NCBI RefSeq assembly: GCF_026151205.1
Contig: NC_087083.1
Span: 1,614,001-1,674,000, forward strand
Length of the DNA stretch: 60,000 nucleotides
Direction of reading: 5' to 3'
Source: Bolinopsis microptera
Taxonomy: Eukaryota; Ctenophora; Tentaculata; Lobata; Bolinopsidae
Shown here one piece after another: positions 47,504 to 57,698 of this stretch. Numbering within the stretch: the stretch's first letter is position 1; each line of letters starts with the position of its first letter. Under the pieces are notes generated by a model. It was not told the origin of the DNA. It made no database searches and was given only the letters and a program-made list of their open reading frames with translations. Both the position numbers and the translations under genes were made by a program.

Positions 47504-48384
47504 TCACATCTTCTGACCACCCCATAGCGAAGTAGAGTCTCGCTTGTTGCGCCAGCACAGCAGAGAGTTCGTATTTGGAGGAGTATATCCCCTGATCGGC
47601 GGCTTATCAGGGAGAGACAACATGAACTTTGTGAGCTTATCTTTGAAGTGCTCTAGATCTTGAATGACATTCAGATGGTAGGGGATTGCATTCCACAATT
47701 TAGGTCCCTGAACTGCAAATGAGTTGTCAAACAAGGTGAGGTTTGCTGTTAACTGGTTCTACGTTTTGATGGAATTACTGCAAGGTTTCCAAGCCTTGGG
47801 CGTGAAACAAATAGAACGTTCAGATCATTGCTGGTCTTTCCGTGGAGGATTTTCCACATATGGAGAATGATGAATCGCTCCCGCCTTCGTTGAAGAGACA
47901 TCAGAGATAGATAGACCAGGCGATCCCAGTAGTGGAGATCGCGCATTCCTGATATTCTGGCGGTGAATGCTTTCTGTACACTCTCCAGTTCTTGGATATC
48001 GCTGATTTTTGAGGGATGCCATAATGGACAGCAATATTCAATCAGACTTCGAACCATTGATTTGTATAGCGTCAGCATGATGGAGTGAGATCGTGTGTGA
48101 AATACACTGAGAACCCATGATGCTTTTTGGCGAGCTTTATCTGCAATGGCTCGTATGTGAGGGGACCAAGAGAGATCACTTGACACTATGACGCCTAAAT
48201 CCCTGAGCTGATGTATTGGCTCAAGTATAGTGTCTTTGGAAACTGAGTATTGATAGTGTTCAACCACAAATGGAAGTTCAGATAGTACATATTGGTGGTT
48301 GAATTTATGACACATGTACTCAAATTTGTCTTTGTGAAGGGCCATATTATTTCTTTCAGACAGATTATTTACTTTAAAGGCATA
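47504..48384 (-). pseudogene. 5'-truncated CR1/L2-type LINE, C-terminal part, frameshifted
   Basis: The minus strand encodes the segment after the reverse-transcriptase palm in CR1/L2/Jockey-like LINEs. It has NNMALHKDKFEYM, then LRDLGVIVSSDLSWSPHI, then SLIEYCCPLWHPS and the RLVYLSLMSLQRRRERF block. The frame is open from 48384 to a stop at 47749. The continuation (NLTLFDNSFAVQGPKLWNAI, ending at 47504) is in another frame, so one single-base shift lies near 47755. The catalytic domain is absent because the copy is 5'-truncated at about 48385. It is a dead copy. Confidence 0.85.
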
Positions 48385-49238
48385 TTAATGTGCATGACTC
48401 TAAAAGAAACACCCGTAAAATCATCTTCAGTTGGTCAATATACCATCATCTCTGAACCAATAAGAATCTAGGAGAAAACTCTGGACCAATAGAAAGCTCG
48501 GAGAAAACTCTGGACCAATAGAAAGCTTGGAGAAAACTCTGGACCAATAGAAAGCTCGGAGAAAACTCTGGACCAATGAGAAGCTAAGAAGAAGCTCAGA
48601 AGAGAATTAAGTGCTTGTAACTTGCCGAGAGGCTTGGTGCTCCAAAGTGACAGTAATCGAGATGTTTTTAACCAATTATGGTAATTTGATAAATGAACCG
48701 TTTATCAATTTAAGACATTTAAATTTCTCACAGATTATCCGACTATTGTTTCTCAGATTATATTTTGATTACGGAGTATAGAAGATGCTATGACAGTGAA
48801 CTTAGTAGTTATATCTGTGTGGATGTATATAATCCCTTAGAAGCGTCGTTAAAAATACATTACATATTTAACTTATATGAGTTACAGTTTTTTATGGAAG
48901 CTTCAAAATAACAATTTTACCCTGCACAGAACAATAATTTTGTAGTGTGCTGTAAACAATACAAATGTACTCAAATTTTTACTCAAACTGAACAAAAACC
49001 GATGCGAATCCAAAGTTCGGCTGACTGAAAACCGAAACCCAACAGTTTCGGTTTAGCGTTTAACACACAATTAACATGCAATTACACACAATTAACATGC
49101 AATTTTGACAGCTGTTATACACACCACAACAATATGAGGGACAGGAGATTTGATAGTTAGATTTAACGGCTAAGGAGAAGTACACGTCATCTTATGTCTA
49201 TGAGTACACACAAAGCTATAAATACAATTATAGCTCAG
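48385..49238. other. No gene; contains a CCAAT minisatellite
   Basis: Apart from the 29-bp repeat at 48450-48590, this is unique AT-rich DNA with paired AACATGCAATT phrases (about 49073 and 49094). Confidence 0.55.
48450..48590. repeat. 29-bp minisatellite with CCAAT core (~4-5 copies)
   Basis: CTCTGGACCAATAGAAAGCT followed by CGGAGAAAA recurs every 29 bases, with edge copies diverged. Each copy contains CCAAT. Confidence 0.92.
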
Positions 49239-49239
49239 C

Positions 49240-49345
49240 ATTACTTCGGTATTACTTCGGTATTACTTCGGTATTACTTCGGTATTACTTCGGTATTACT
49301 TCGGTATTACTTCGGTATTACTTCGGTATTACTTCGGTATTACTT
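49240..49345. repeat. 11-bp minisatellite ATTACTTCGGT (~9.6 copies)
   Basis: Perfect ATTACTTCGGT units, ending where ATTACTTAAC breaks the pattern. The frame 49194-49463 across it is spurious. Confidence 0.97.
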
Positions 49346-49506
49346 AACTAACTGTACCGGGTACCCCATAATTAGGATCATACTCCTCCATTCGTTTCTC
49401 TTTGTTTCTAATGAAGTAATAAACACAGAGAGCGACATGTTCTTACAATGGCTTGATAGTTAACCTAACAAGAGAGGTTTATTGGTAAGAACATATAATT
49501 CTGCTT

Positions 49507-50614
49507 TACAACCCAGGTATTACAACCCAGGTATTACAACCCAGGTATTACAACCCAGGTATTACAACCCAGATATTACAACCCAGGTATTACAACCCAG
49601 ATATTACAACCCAGGTATTACAACACAGGTATTACAACCCAGGTATTACAACCCAGGTATTACAACCCAGGTATTACAACCCAGGTATTACAACCCAGGT
49701 ATTACAACCCAGATATTACAACCCAGGTATTACAACCCAGATATTACAACCCAGGTATTACAACCCAGGTATTACAACCCAGATATTACAACCCAGGTAT
49801 TACAACCCAGGTATTACAACCCAGGTATTACAACCCAGGTATTACAACCCAGGTATTACAACCCAGGTATTACAACCCAGGTATTACAACCCAGGTATTA
49901 CAATCCAGGTATTACAACCCAGATATTACAACCCAGGTATAACAACCCAGGTATTACAACCCAGGTATTACAACCCAGGTATTACAACCCAGGTATTACA
50001 ACCCAGGTATTACAACCCAGGTATTACAACCCAGGTATTACAACCCAGGTATTACAACCCAGGTATTACAACCCAGGTATTACAACCCAGGTATTACAAC
50101 CCAGGTATAACAACCCAGGTATTACAACCCAGGTATTACAACCCAGGTATTACAACCCAGGTATTACAACCCAGGTATTACAACCCAGGTATTACAACCC
50201 AGGTATTACAACCCAGGTATTACAACCCAGATATTACAACCCAGGTATAACAACCCAGGTATTACAACCCAGGTATTACAACCCAGGTATTACAACCCAG
50301 GTATTACAACCCAGGTATTACAACCCAGGTATTACAACCCAGGTATTACAACCCAGGTATTACAACCCAGGTATTACAACCCAGGTATTACAACCCAGGT
50401 ATTACAACCCAGGTATTACAACCCAGGTATTACAACCCAGGTATTACAACCCAGGTATTACAACCCAGGTATTACAACCCAGGTATTACAACCCAGGTAT
50501 TACAACCCAGGTATTACAACCCAGGTATTACAACCCAGGTATTACAACCCAGGTATTACAACCCAGGTATTACAACCCAGGTATTACAACCCAGGTATTA
50601 CAACCCAGGTATTA
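49507..50614. repeat. 15-bp minisatellite CAGGTATTACAACCC (~74 copies)
   Basis: A long array of nearly identical units with occasional CAGATATT and GGTATAAC variants. The pair AGATATT followed by GGTATAAC occurs about 310 bp apart (near 49921 and 50231), showing segmental duplication inside the array. The 380-codon frame 49482-50624 (YYNPGITTQVLQPR-type repeats) is an artefact of the period, not a structural protein gene. Confidence 0.97.
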
Positions 50615-51132
50615 TACAGGTTAATGTTGCCCTCTCTAAAACAGGTAATTACTCTTTATTCTAATGTTCAAATGCACTGCACATATAATTAGCTATGTAA
50701 GCTTATAGTTCTATTTGACAGCTCCATTTAATGACCGGAGCTAGAGATTTACACCCCTCGTATGAATACTGCGAATAATACCCTGTAGCTGTTTACCCCT
50801 CTATAATCCAGGTTTATTACACGCCATCCTGTATAATCCAGGTTTAGGATTAGGATCAAACATAACAGATATATCTCTAGAGGGCGGGGGGGTATCTTTA
50901 AGGGAGAGAGATTATTTGCTCAAATGACATGGGTGGATTAGCATTTAGAGAGAGAGATACACGTTAATATTCCTGACGCTGTATTATAAAACACTATCCA
51001 GGCTAAATACCGGTTAATTAGGCCCTTTCATAAAACCAGGATCTTCTAGGTAATTACCGGGTAATTTTACCCTTCTTGTGTACACTGTACAGTACTCAGT
51101 GGGTATGTTATAAATCGAGTGGGTATGTTATA
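50615..51132. other. No gene seen
   Basis: Unique DNA with paired TATAATCCAGGTTTA phrases (about 50811 and 50831). A 20-bp tandem duplication (GTGGGTATGTTATAAATCGA, from about 51100) touches the LINE boundary at 51133. Confidence 0.55.
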
Positions 51133-52367
51133 AATCGAGACAATTCTGCGTAGAAACCAGAATGGATTCAGACCAGGAAGGTCAACAACTCAACAGATAT
51201 TGGTACTGAGACGTCTTATAGAGGGTGTCAAGAGTCGGAAACTGCCAGCTGTTCTGACATTTATAGACTTTAAGAAGGCTTTCGACAGTGTACATCGTGG
51301 GAAAATGCTAGAGATTCTAGAAGCTTACGGCATTCCAGTCAAAATCGTGCAGCTTATACGGCTCATGTACGAGAAGACAATGGCCAAAGTCCTAACTCCA
51401 GACGGAGAAACTGAATTGTTCGAGATACTTGCAGGTGTGTTACAGGGTGATACCTTAGCACCTTACCTCTTTGCAATAGTCATCGACTACTGTATGAGGC
51501 AAGCCATAGGCGATGATGCGGAGCGACTTGGACTCACCCTCGAACGTAGAAAAAGCAGAAGAGTGGGGCCCAAGATCATCACCGATGTGGACTTTGCAGA
51601 TGATATAGCACTTATATCTGAGGACATGGACAAGGCTAACGAGTTCCTGCTCAGAGTAGAATCGGCGGCAGCAAGCGTGGGACTACACATAAACGAAGGC
51701 AAGACCAAGGTCATGACACTGAATATGGAGGATCGATCTAGCGACCTACAAAGTCGATCCGGGGAAGCCATAGAAAATGTAGATGATTTCATCTACTTAG
51801 GCTCCTGGATTGAGAGCACAGATAGGGAGATAAGGGTTAGAAAGGGAAAAGCGTGGGGTGCCCTACATAGACTGAAGGATATCTGGAAATCCAAACTCTC
51901 AAAGAGCCTAAAGATTAGATTGTTCATAGCGGCTTGTGAATCAGTACTGCTCTACGGATCAGAAACCTGGACACTGACAAAGGCTCAAGAGAAAAGTTTG
52001 GACGGGACATACACAAAGATGTTGCGTATGGTGCTGGGTATCTCATGGAAGGACAAGGTCAGCAATATAACTTTGTATGGTAGCCTCCCAAGGCTGTCAA
52101 ACAAGTTACGAAGCAGGAGATTAAAGATGGCGGGACACTGCATCCGACATCCTGAGCTACTTGCCAGTGATTTAGTCTTATGGGAACCTACGCACGGTAG
52201 AGCACAGCAAGGCCGACCAAGACAAAGCTACTTGTCTATGTTACTGAAGGAAGTTGGGACAAACTCTAAAGAGGAACTGCGAACCCTGATGCGGGACAGG
52301 GATATATGGAGGGGGTTTTCTGGCGTAGATCGGACTTAGCTCCGACATAGTAGTAGTAGTAGTAGTA
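51133..52367 (+). mobile_element. 5'-truncated LINE with 10-bp target duplication
   Basis: GTATGTTATA flanks both sides (51123-51132 and 52368-52377). The 3' end is a TAG trinucleotide tail, and the 5' end cuts into the reverse transcriptase, as expected for incomplete target-primed reverse transcription. The same family supplies the tail at 17475-17628 and the older tails at 24598-24862. The intact frame and duplication indicate a fairly recent insertion. Confidence 0.85.
51134..52339 (+). CDS. LINE reverse transcriptase, C-terminal part (truncated)
   Basis: The frame is open from the insertion boundary to TAG at 52337-52339. There is no native start; the TTG at 51200 is merely internal. 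Recognisable reverse-transcriptase blocks are QNGFRPGRSTTQQIL at the left edge, FIDFKKAFDSVHRGKMLEIL (51260-51319), AGVLQGDTLAPYLF (about 51431-51472) and the catalytic VDFADDIALI (FADD at about 51593-51604, where many LINEs have YADD). Then come GLHINEGKTKVM and VDDFIYLGSWI. The C-terminal region has GHCIRHPELLASDLVLWEP and GRPRQSYLSML. The endonuclease is missing because of truncation, so this copy could not mobilise itself. An RTE-related group is my best guess, but clade assignment needs a tree. The minus-strand frame at 51487-51792 is a shadow. Confidence 0.9.
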   Translation: METILRRNQNGFRPGRSTTQQILVLRRLIEGVKSRKLPAVLTFIDFKKAFDSVHRGKMLEILEAYGIPVKIVQLIRLMYEKTMAKVLTPDGETELFEILAGVLQGDTLAPYLFAIVIDYCMRQAIGDDAERLGLTLERRKSRRVGPKIITDVDFADDIALISEDMDKANEFLLRVESAAASVGLHINEGKTKVMTLNMEDRSSDLQSRSGEAIENVDDFIYLGSWIESTDREIRVRKGKAWGALHRLKDIWKSKLSKSLKIRLFIAACESVLLYGSETWTLTKAQEKSLDGTYTKMLRMVLGISWKDKVSNITLYGSLPRLSNKLRSRRLKMAGHCIRHPELLASDLVLWEPTHGRAQQGRPRQSYLSMLLKEVGTNSKEELRTLMRDRDIWRGFSGVDRT

Positions 52368-52556
52368 GTATGTTATAATGTATGATATATTATAAATGTA
52401 TAGGACTATAGGTCCTTGGTGAACACTTTAATCCTGGAGTACACTTAAAATACTGGAAGATTCACCTCGAACATCCATTGATGATACCCACAAGAGAGCA
52501 GAGCAACAAAAGTAACAAAAAACGTAAAAAATTGTAACAACAATCTGCCTTATCAA

Positions 52557-55500
52557 TTATATGTTTCCATGGAAACCCCCTTTTAACTTCTTCAACTGTT
52601 GCTTATCTAGTAGCTCTAGTTCTAGCAGCAGGTAAATGTGGGGCAGCCATTCTTTATTATCAGGGATATTATCTTTCTTATCAGGGATGTTAAGTAAGGC
52701 AGTGTTTATGAGTTATGAAAATTAGACAAGATTTAATAGACTTACCATCCTCATACAGTCTTAGCATCTTGATAAACTCGGCATTTCTGAAATAGAATTA
52801 TCAAATTTGTGGGTTCATCATGATAAACTGTTACTTAGACAAATTGGGTTGGGAAGATAAAATATTGCCATCAAACTTAAACGGAAATGCCCTTTTTAAA
52901 TCATCTGCTAATAACAGTCTTTATCTATTATAGACTAAGTATAAGTTTAAGGTGTGCACTGTTTTAACCATAATCGAGTTAAACCAGTCAGCTGAAATAT
53001 ACATTGGGAGTTTGATTTCTGAACGTCATATAATCAGGAGGGTGAAGAATAGAAATGTTTCTAACATTCTAATGTTCAACACGTAGTTGGACACACAATT
53101 GGGTCTAGAATAATTTATGTTGCAATAACATGGTTTGCAGTGTACCAAATTGCTTACTGTAATGCATTAAATCTGTGTACAACATAAATTGGATTTGGTA
53201 TATATGTATAATCCTGTTTGAACTGTTATTAGCGGAACTGCTTCGTGCAGAATGATTGATTAGGCTTTGGGGTTTTAAACAATTTTATTTCTAGACAGTT
53301 TATAATAAGCAGTAAAAAAATATAAAGAAATATGTATCAAATGATAATACCAAAGAAAAGCAATCTACTATACAGGGTCACAGTGGTCCGGGCGCCCATG
53401 CGAGGTAGACATAGGCATGACTAAGGGGTATGATATACCACAAATCATGTTTTCTAGGGGTATCTTGCCCCAAAATAACGTTTAAAAGGGTTTCCAGAGT
53501 AATTAAATGGATATTTGACCTCAAATATTAATTTTACCTGATTTTTTGTCAAAAATTGCATTTTTTGACCATTTTTGGCCATTTTTTAAAGGACAAATTA
53601 CAAAAATAAGTTGCAAATTAACTTTGGTAAGCATAGTTAAATTAATTAATCTATCTGTAAGTATAGGACATTTAGAGTAATCCTAGAAAAATTTACAGTG
53701 TAATATTGTGGCATGATTTTTTTATGAGCTCTCAAAGGTTCATGATTAGACAGAAATTGGGTGAAATTTAGAATTTTTTGAATCCATTTTTAGACCATTT
53801 TATCACTTATATCGATTCTAAACTACTTCTTTGTGATTTTAATGTGAAGAGGTCATCAAGAGCTTTAATTTGATGCCTCTATACATGGTTATTGATAAAA
53901 ATTAGAATTTTTTGGGACAAAAACACTGCTCTTTTGAGCAAAATTTAGTTACGCGACAAGAAAATAAGGTCATTTTAGCCCCAAATTGCTGATATTTTCT
54001 GAGAATAAGCCTTTAAATTACTCAAATAAGTGTTGCCAGACCTTACAATGACTGTAAAACACTTTGAAATCAATCTTGATGTCCTCATTCATTTAAAAAT
54101 CATTATTTTTGTGATTTAAGGTCTAAATATGACACATTTTGCCCTGGCGGAACCCAAATTTCGATAAAATTACCAACACTTTTGGGCAGTTGTTGAAAAT
54201 AGGTCCAAAAAAGTCCTTCTTAGGCATAACCATACCAAAAGATAACTTTAAAACACATTTTTAGATTCTAAAACGATGCCTTTCCTCCAAAAAAGGCAAA
54301 ACTGAGAAAAAATATTTTTCATTTTTCACACATTTTTACTAACGTCAAGGTTTTTTATAAAATCGTAACTTCTGTCGGCACCATTTGGCACCTTATTCCT
54401 TTTGGAATCTGTTAGAGATTTGTCTCCTCTTTCAGATAAGCTATAGGAATATTGTGGCATATGATGGCATCCAAACTATTTTTCTCGAATTTCCTAAAAA
54501 TTTTCCTAAAAATTCGATAAAAATTTTAAGCTTGGTCAAAAATCAACCTTATAAGATAGAACAATAATTTTTTTTGCAGTGTATTAGGATTGCTGCATAG
54601 AATTGAGTCTAATATAGCCTATAGAGAACTGAGATAACACAATTAAACAGTTTAGAATTGACTTTTACCTATTTTGGGCAATTTATTAGAGTTTTGACCA
54701 GGTTTCTAAAACGCGCGATTTTGACGCGCTGTCAAAAAAAAAGAGCTTTTTGTGAAATTAATTATGGTTTTTTGCATTGCATCGGCATCAATTTTTTCTA
54801 ACAGGTTAACCTGGACTAAAAGGAATCTAAGATGGTGACCTAAAATCCTATGACTAGGTCCCGGACCACTGTGAGGGTGATGCAATCACTATACAGGGTG
54901 ATGCAAAATGTTGGGATTTTAAGAATTAATAAAAAACGTTTCTAAAAGAGCAATCTACTTACTGAAAGAGGGAGATGTTGTCAAGGTTGCTAGGAAGTGT
55001 CTGGATACCATTAGGATGCTTGTGTGAGCAAGTGTAGGCTTCCTCTACCTCTGCTGCAAACTGTGATACTAGCTGAACAAAACAAAATTTGTTACACGAC
55101 ATAAAGAACTACAAAAAGTAATCTGAACTTGGTCAACTTCAAAAAACCCAAAAAAAAACAATTTGTTTATATTCAATTAATGATAATAATAAATTGAAGT
55201 TTAATAACACCACTTTTAAGATAAAACTTAAATGCTCAGCAGTGTTTAATCTAAAATCCTAGAAAAGTACTTGAATAAGATAAGGACTGGTAACGTATGC
55301 TTGAAAATAAGTCTATTGACAGAAAATGATACTTATATGTAAAAATCGGACACAAATATTGACCAAAATAAATTATCGATAAAGTTTTTCAAGTTCATGA
55401 AAGGGCAGTTTAAAAAGAAATGTTTTTAGAAGAGCTTTAAATGATTCCAATGATTGAGCCGATGAAATGGAATCAGCCCATAAATGCCTTATTTTAAAGG

Positions 55501-56272
55501 GGTGTATGAAATATATCATGATAATAATTCCCCTGATAACTTTGCTAATTTGATTCCTGGGATCGATAATATTTGGCCTGTATGCTTGCTAAAATACTTG
55601 TAGAAGATAAAGAAGGATTAATTTTTATTGAGCTCGTAAACATCATCTGACGTTCTGCTAGAACTCTATTAGGATTATAATGAAAAATACAAACACATTG
55701 CATGATATAATGATGGGGAGGTTAATGAACTACAATATTTCATAATCCTGGTTATGCTCATTAGATTAAGATCTGTTTTGACCAACGGCTGATATTTTTG
55801 GGTGTAACTAACATTGAAGGGAGAGCACTGTTTAAGATTTGCATTCTTGGGCGTGACCAACTTTAAGGTAAGAGCTTAAGAACTTAAAAGTTTAAATTTA
55901 AACGCTTCCTGCAGCAAACTAATCAAGGGCAATAATGTCTCAGAATAAATGTCAGGCAATAAACCACTTCAGAAGTCCGAGAAAATATAATAAAATTAAT
56001 CTTGCTAAGTTCCAATTTTCAGAATAATGCAAATATATCATTAATTAATTAACATCACTTGAGAGGTGCCAACAGATTCTCATGCCCTAACCGAACCTAC
56101 AGTTTTAGATTCATGTACAGCAAGATCTGGTGTATTATGTTGAGGTTAAAGTATGTATGGTTATAGCTGTTGTTAAATGGCAAATACTATTATTAGCCAG
56201 ATTATAACAACTCACCTCAGAGAACGATTGTTTCCGTGTTTGCCCTTCTTCAATATCTTCAGATGTATCCAT
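52557..56272 (-). CDS. Small four-exon gene, 90-aa protein, unknown family
   Basis: Coding exons (minus) are 56216-56272, 54963-55072, 52746-52786 and 52557-52621. They total 273 nt: 90 codons plus TAA. The splice signals are excellent: donors GAG|GTGAGT, CA|GTAAGT and G|GTAAGT; acceptors TTTTGTTCAG, TTCTATTTCAG and CCTGCTGCTAG. Intron phases are 0, 2 and 1, and every junction keeps the frame. The ATG has a good context (GCCAATGG). A further acceptor (TTACCTATGCAG) 11 bases before it suggests a 5' UTR exon. The protein starts acidic (MDTSEDIEEGQTRKQ), then has LVSQFAAEVEEAYTCSHKH, then ends in a charged helix (NAEFIKMLRLYED, ELELLDKQQLKKLKGG) that may be a coiled coil. No signal peptide or membrane segment is seen. 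I do not recognise the family. Intron 2 holds the 53379-54873 element. It has no ORF long enough to stand out, so it is easily missed. Confidence 0.85.
53379..54873. mobile_element. 1495-bp Transib-like non-autonomous DNA element
   Basis: Perfect 14-bp terminal inverted repeats are CACAGTGGTCCGGG (53379-53392) and CCCGGACCACTGTG (54860-54873). A GC-rich 5-bp flank AGGGT duplicates on both sides (53374-53378 and 54874-54878). Termini CACWRTG with a 5-bp target duplication are diagnostic of the Transib superfamily, and CACAGTG is the heptamer of the related RAG recombination signals. The interior is AT-rich, with no long ORF, so the element depends on a transposase elsewhere. No RAG-type nonamer is seen 12 or 23 bases inside. 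It sits in intron 2 of the small gene; without it the intron would be about 680 bp. Confidence 0.7.
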
Positions 56273-56290
56273 TGGCTATAGATCTGCATA

Positions 56291-57698
56291 GGTAACATAG
56301 TTATTCATTGTAATAATTCTTATATTTTTTGAAATTGCAAAGCGGCATAGGAAAGAAAATTTTTTTATTTACCACAAAACAATCAATACATAATGTTATA
56401 TTCATAAATAAATTCAAATTTCAATTTCAAACACATATACAGTACGCCGCGCACACAGCCACAATTTTCAATTGTTCAGAAATTCGTAGGTCAGCTGTAG
56501 GCGCCGCGCACAGGATCTATTTAATTGTTATCTTAGAATTACATGTCGCATTTCTTAATCATTAATTACTAGAGCCAAAATTTCAGAAGCAAAATAATTT
56601 AAAACATATTTCTGTCGTTCCCGCAGTACAGGCCGTGAGCACTGCGATCTAATTAATAGATCGAAAAATATTAATGGAGAAATTCCAAAAACCGCGCGCT
56701 CGTTATTTGTGATTAAATTGAGTGCTATTATATGCGCGCCTCTGTGAACAGCAGTACCGCTCAAGCATGAAGTACTAAGCGGTACGCAGTTCTGCGTGAG
56801 GCGTAGACATTTGTAGCACACGTTTCATTCAACTAATCAATTATGTGACATGTAATTATATTAAAGCAAAAAGAATATTAATTTTAGTAATAATTGACGT
56901 AAACATATGTGTTTAAATAACATTTATAATCTAGCGAGTTACCAATAATATAATACTATTTGTTTGTTTTTGATTGAAATAAATTTTCGTGCACATACAG
57001 AATGAATGGTTAATAATTTAATGTATATGTAGACCAAGGTCTGTGCACGGGATGCTTCCTGGAAGAATCCAGTTCTTTTAGCGGGGCACCCTACCTAAAG
57101 CCAAATTGAGATATAATAATCATATTCCTAAGAAATAATCAGAAATCGAATACCAATCAAATAATATGATATATAGGAGTAGTAACCATATTTACTATGC
57201 AAAATGCCCCAACCACATAGTGTAAATTTATATAGAATTCAAATTCCATATCATTATTAAACCTCAATAGTCAATATAATAGCCCAAGCAAAATTAAATA
57301 ACTTCTTATATACCTTACTGTCATACTACAAATTAATTAAACATTTGAAATCTGTTAACCAGAGAATAAATTTCTAAACCTAATGCAAGTGAAATAATTT
57401 AGATGCAATAATGAATGCCTAATGTGAGTATCATCTGTCAATGTCCTTGTAAAACAGTCTGTACAAGAGATATGAGTAACTAATATAGAAGAAAAAACAG
57501 GAAGTTGCCGTCTGTTGAAAAATAAATAAAATATCTAGAATATAAATTAGAATATAAAATAACATTCAGTCAATGTGTCGTCAATAAACTGTACAATTAT
57601 CAAATGTTAAAACTGGGTGATACAGTCACCAAAAATAAATACTAAGTATGATAAGTTAATAAATTAAACCCACCCAACAGACTCCGGTAAACCCGTCT
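56291..57698. other. AT-rich DNA before the LINE ORF; no gene seen
   Basis: Mostly AT-rich. It has a patch with CG-containing words (56440-56780, for example GCGCCGCGCACAGG) that may be a promoter-like region for the minus-strand small gene, whose 5' end lies just to the left. The part nearest 57699 is presumably LINE 5' UTR, but the element's left boundary and target duplication could not be located. Confidence 0.45.

Noticed and set aside
49482-50624. A 380-residue repetitive protein (YYNPGITTQVLQPR repeats)
   Set aside because: It is a translation of the 15-bp minisatellite; variants change residues at random and the flanks are not coding.
53379-54873. RAG recombination signal (12- or 23-bp spacer plus nonamer)
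   Set aside because: The heptamer is perfect, but no ACAAAAACC-like nonamer lies at either spacing, so only a Transib-type end is supported.
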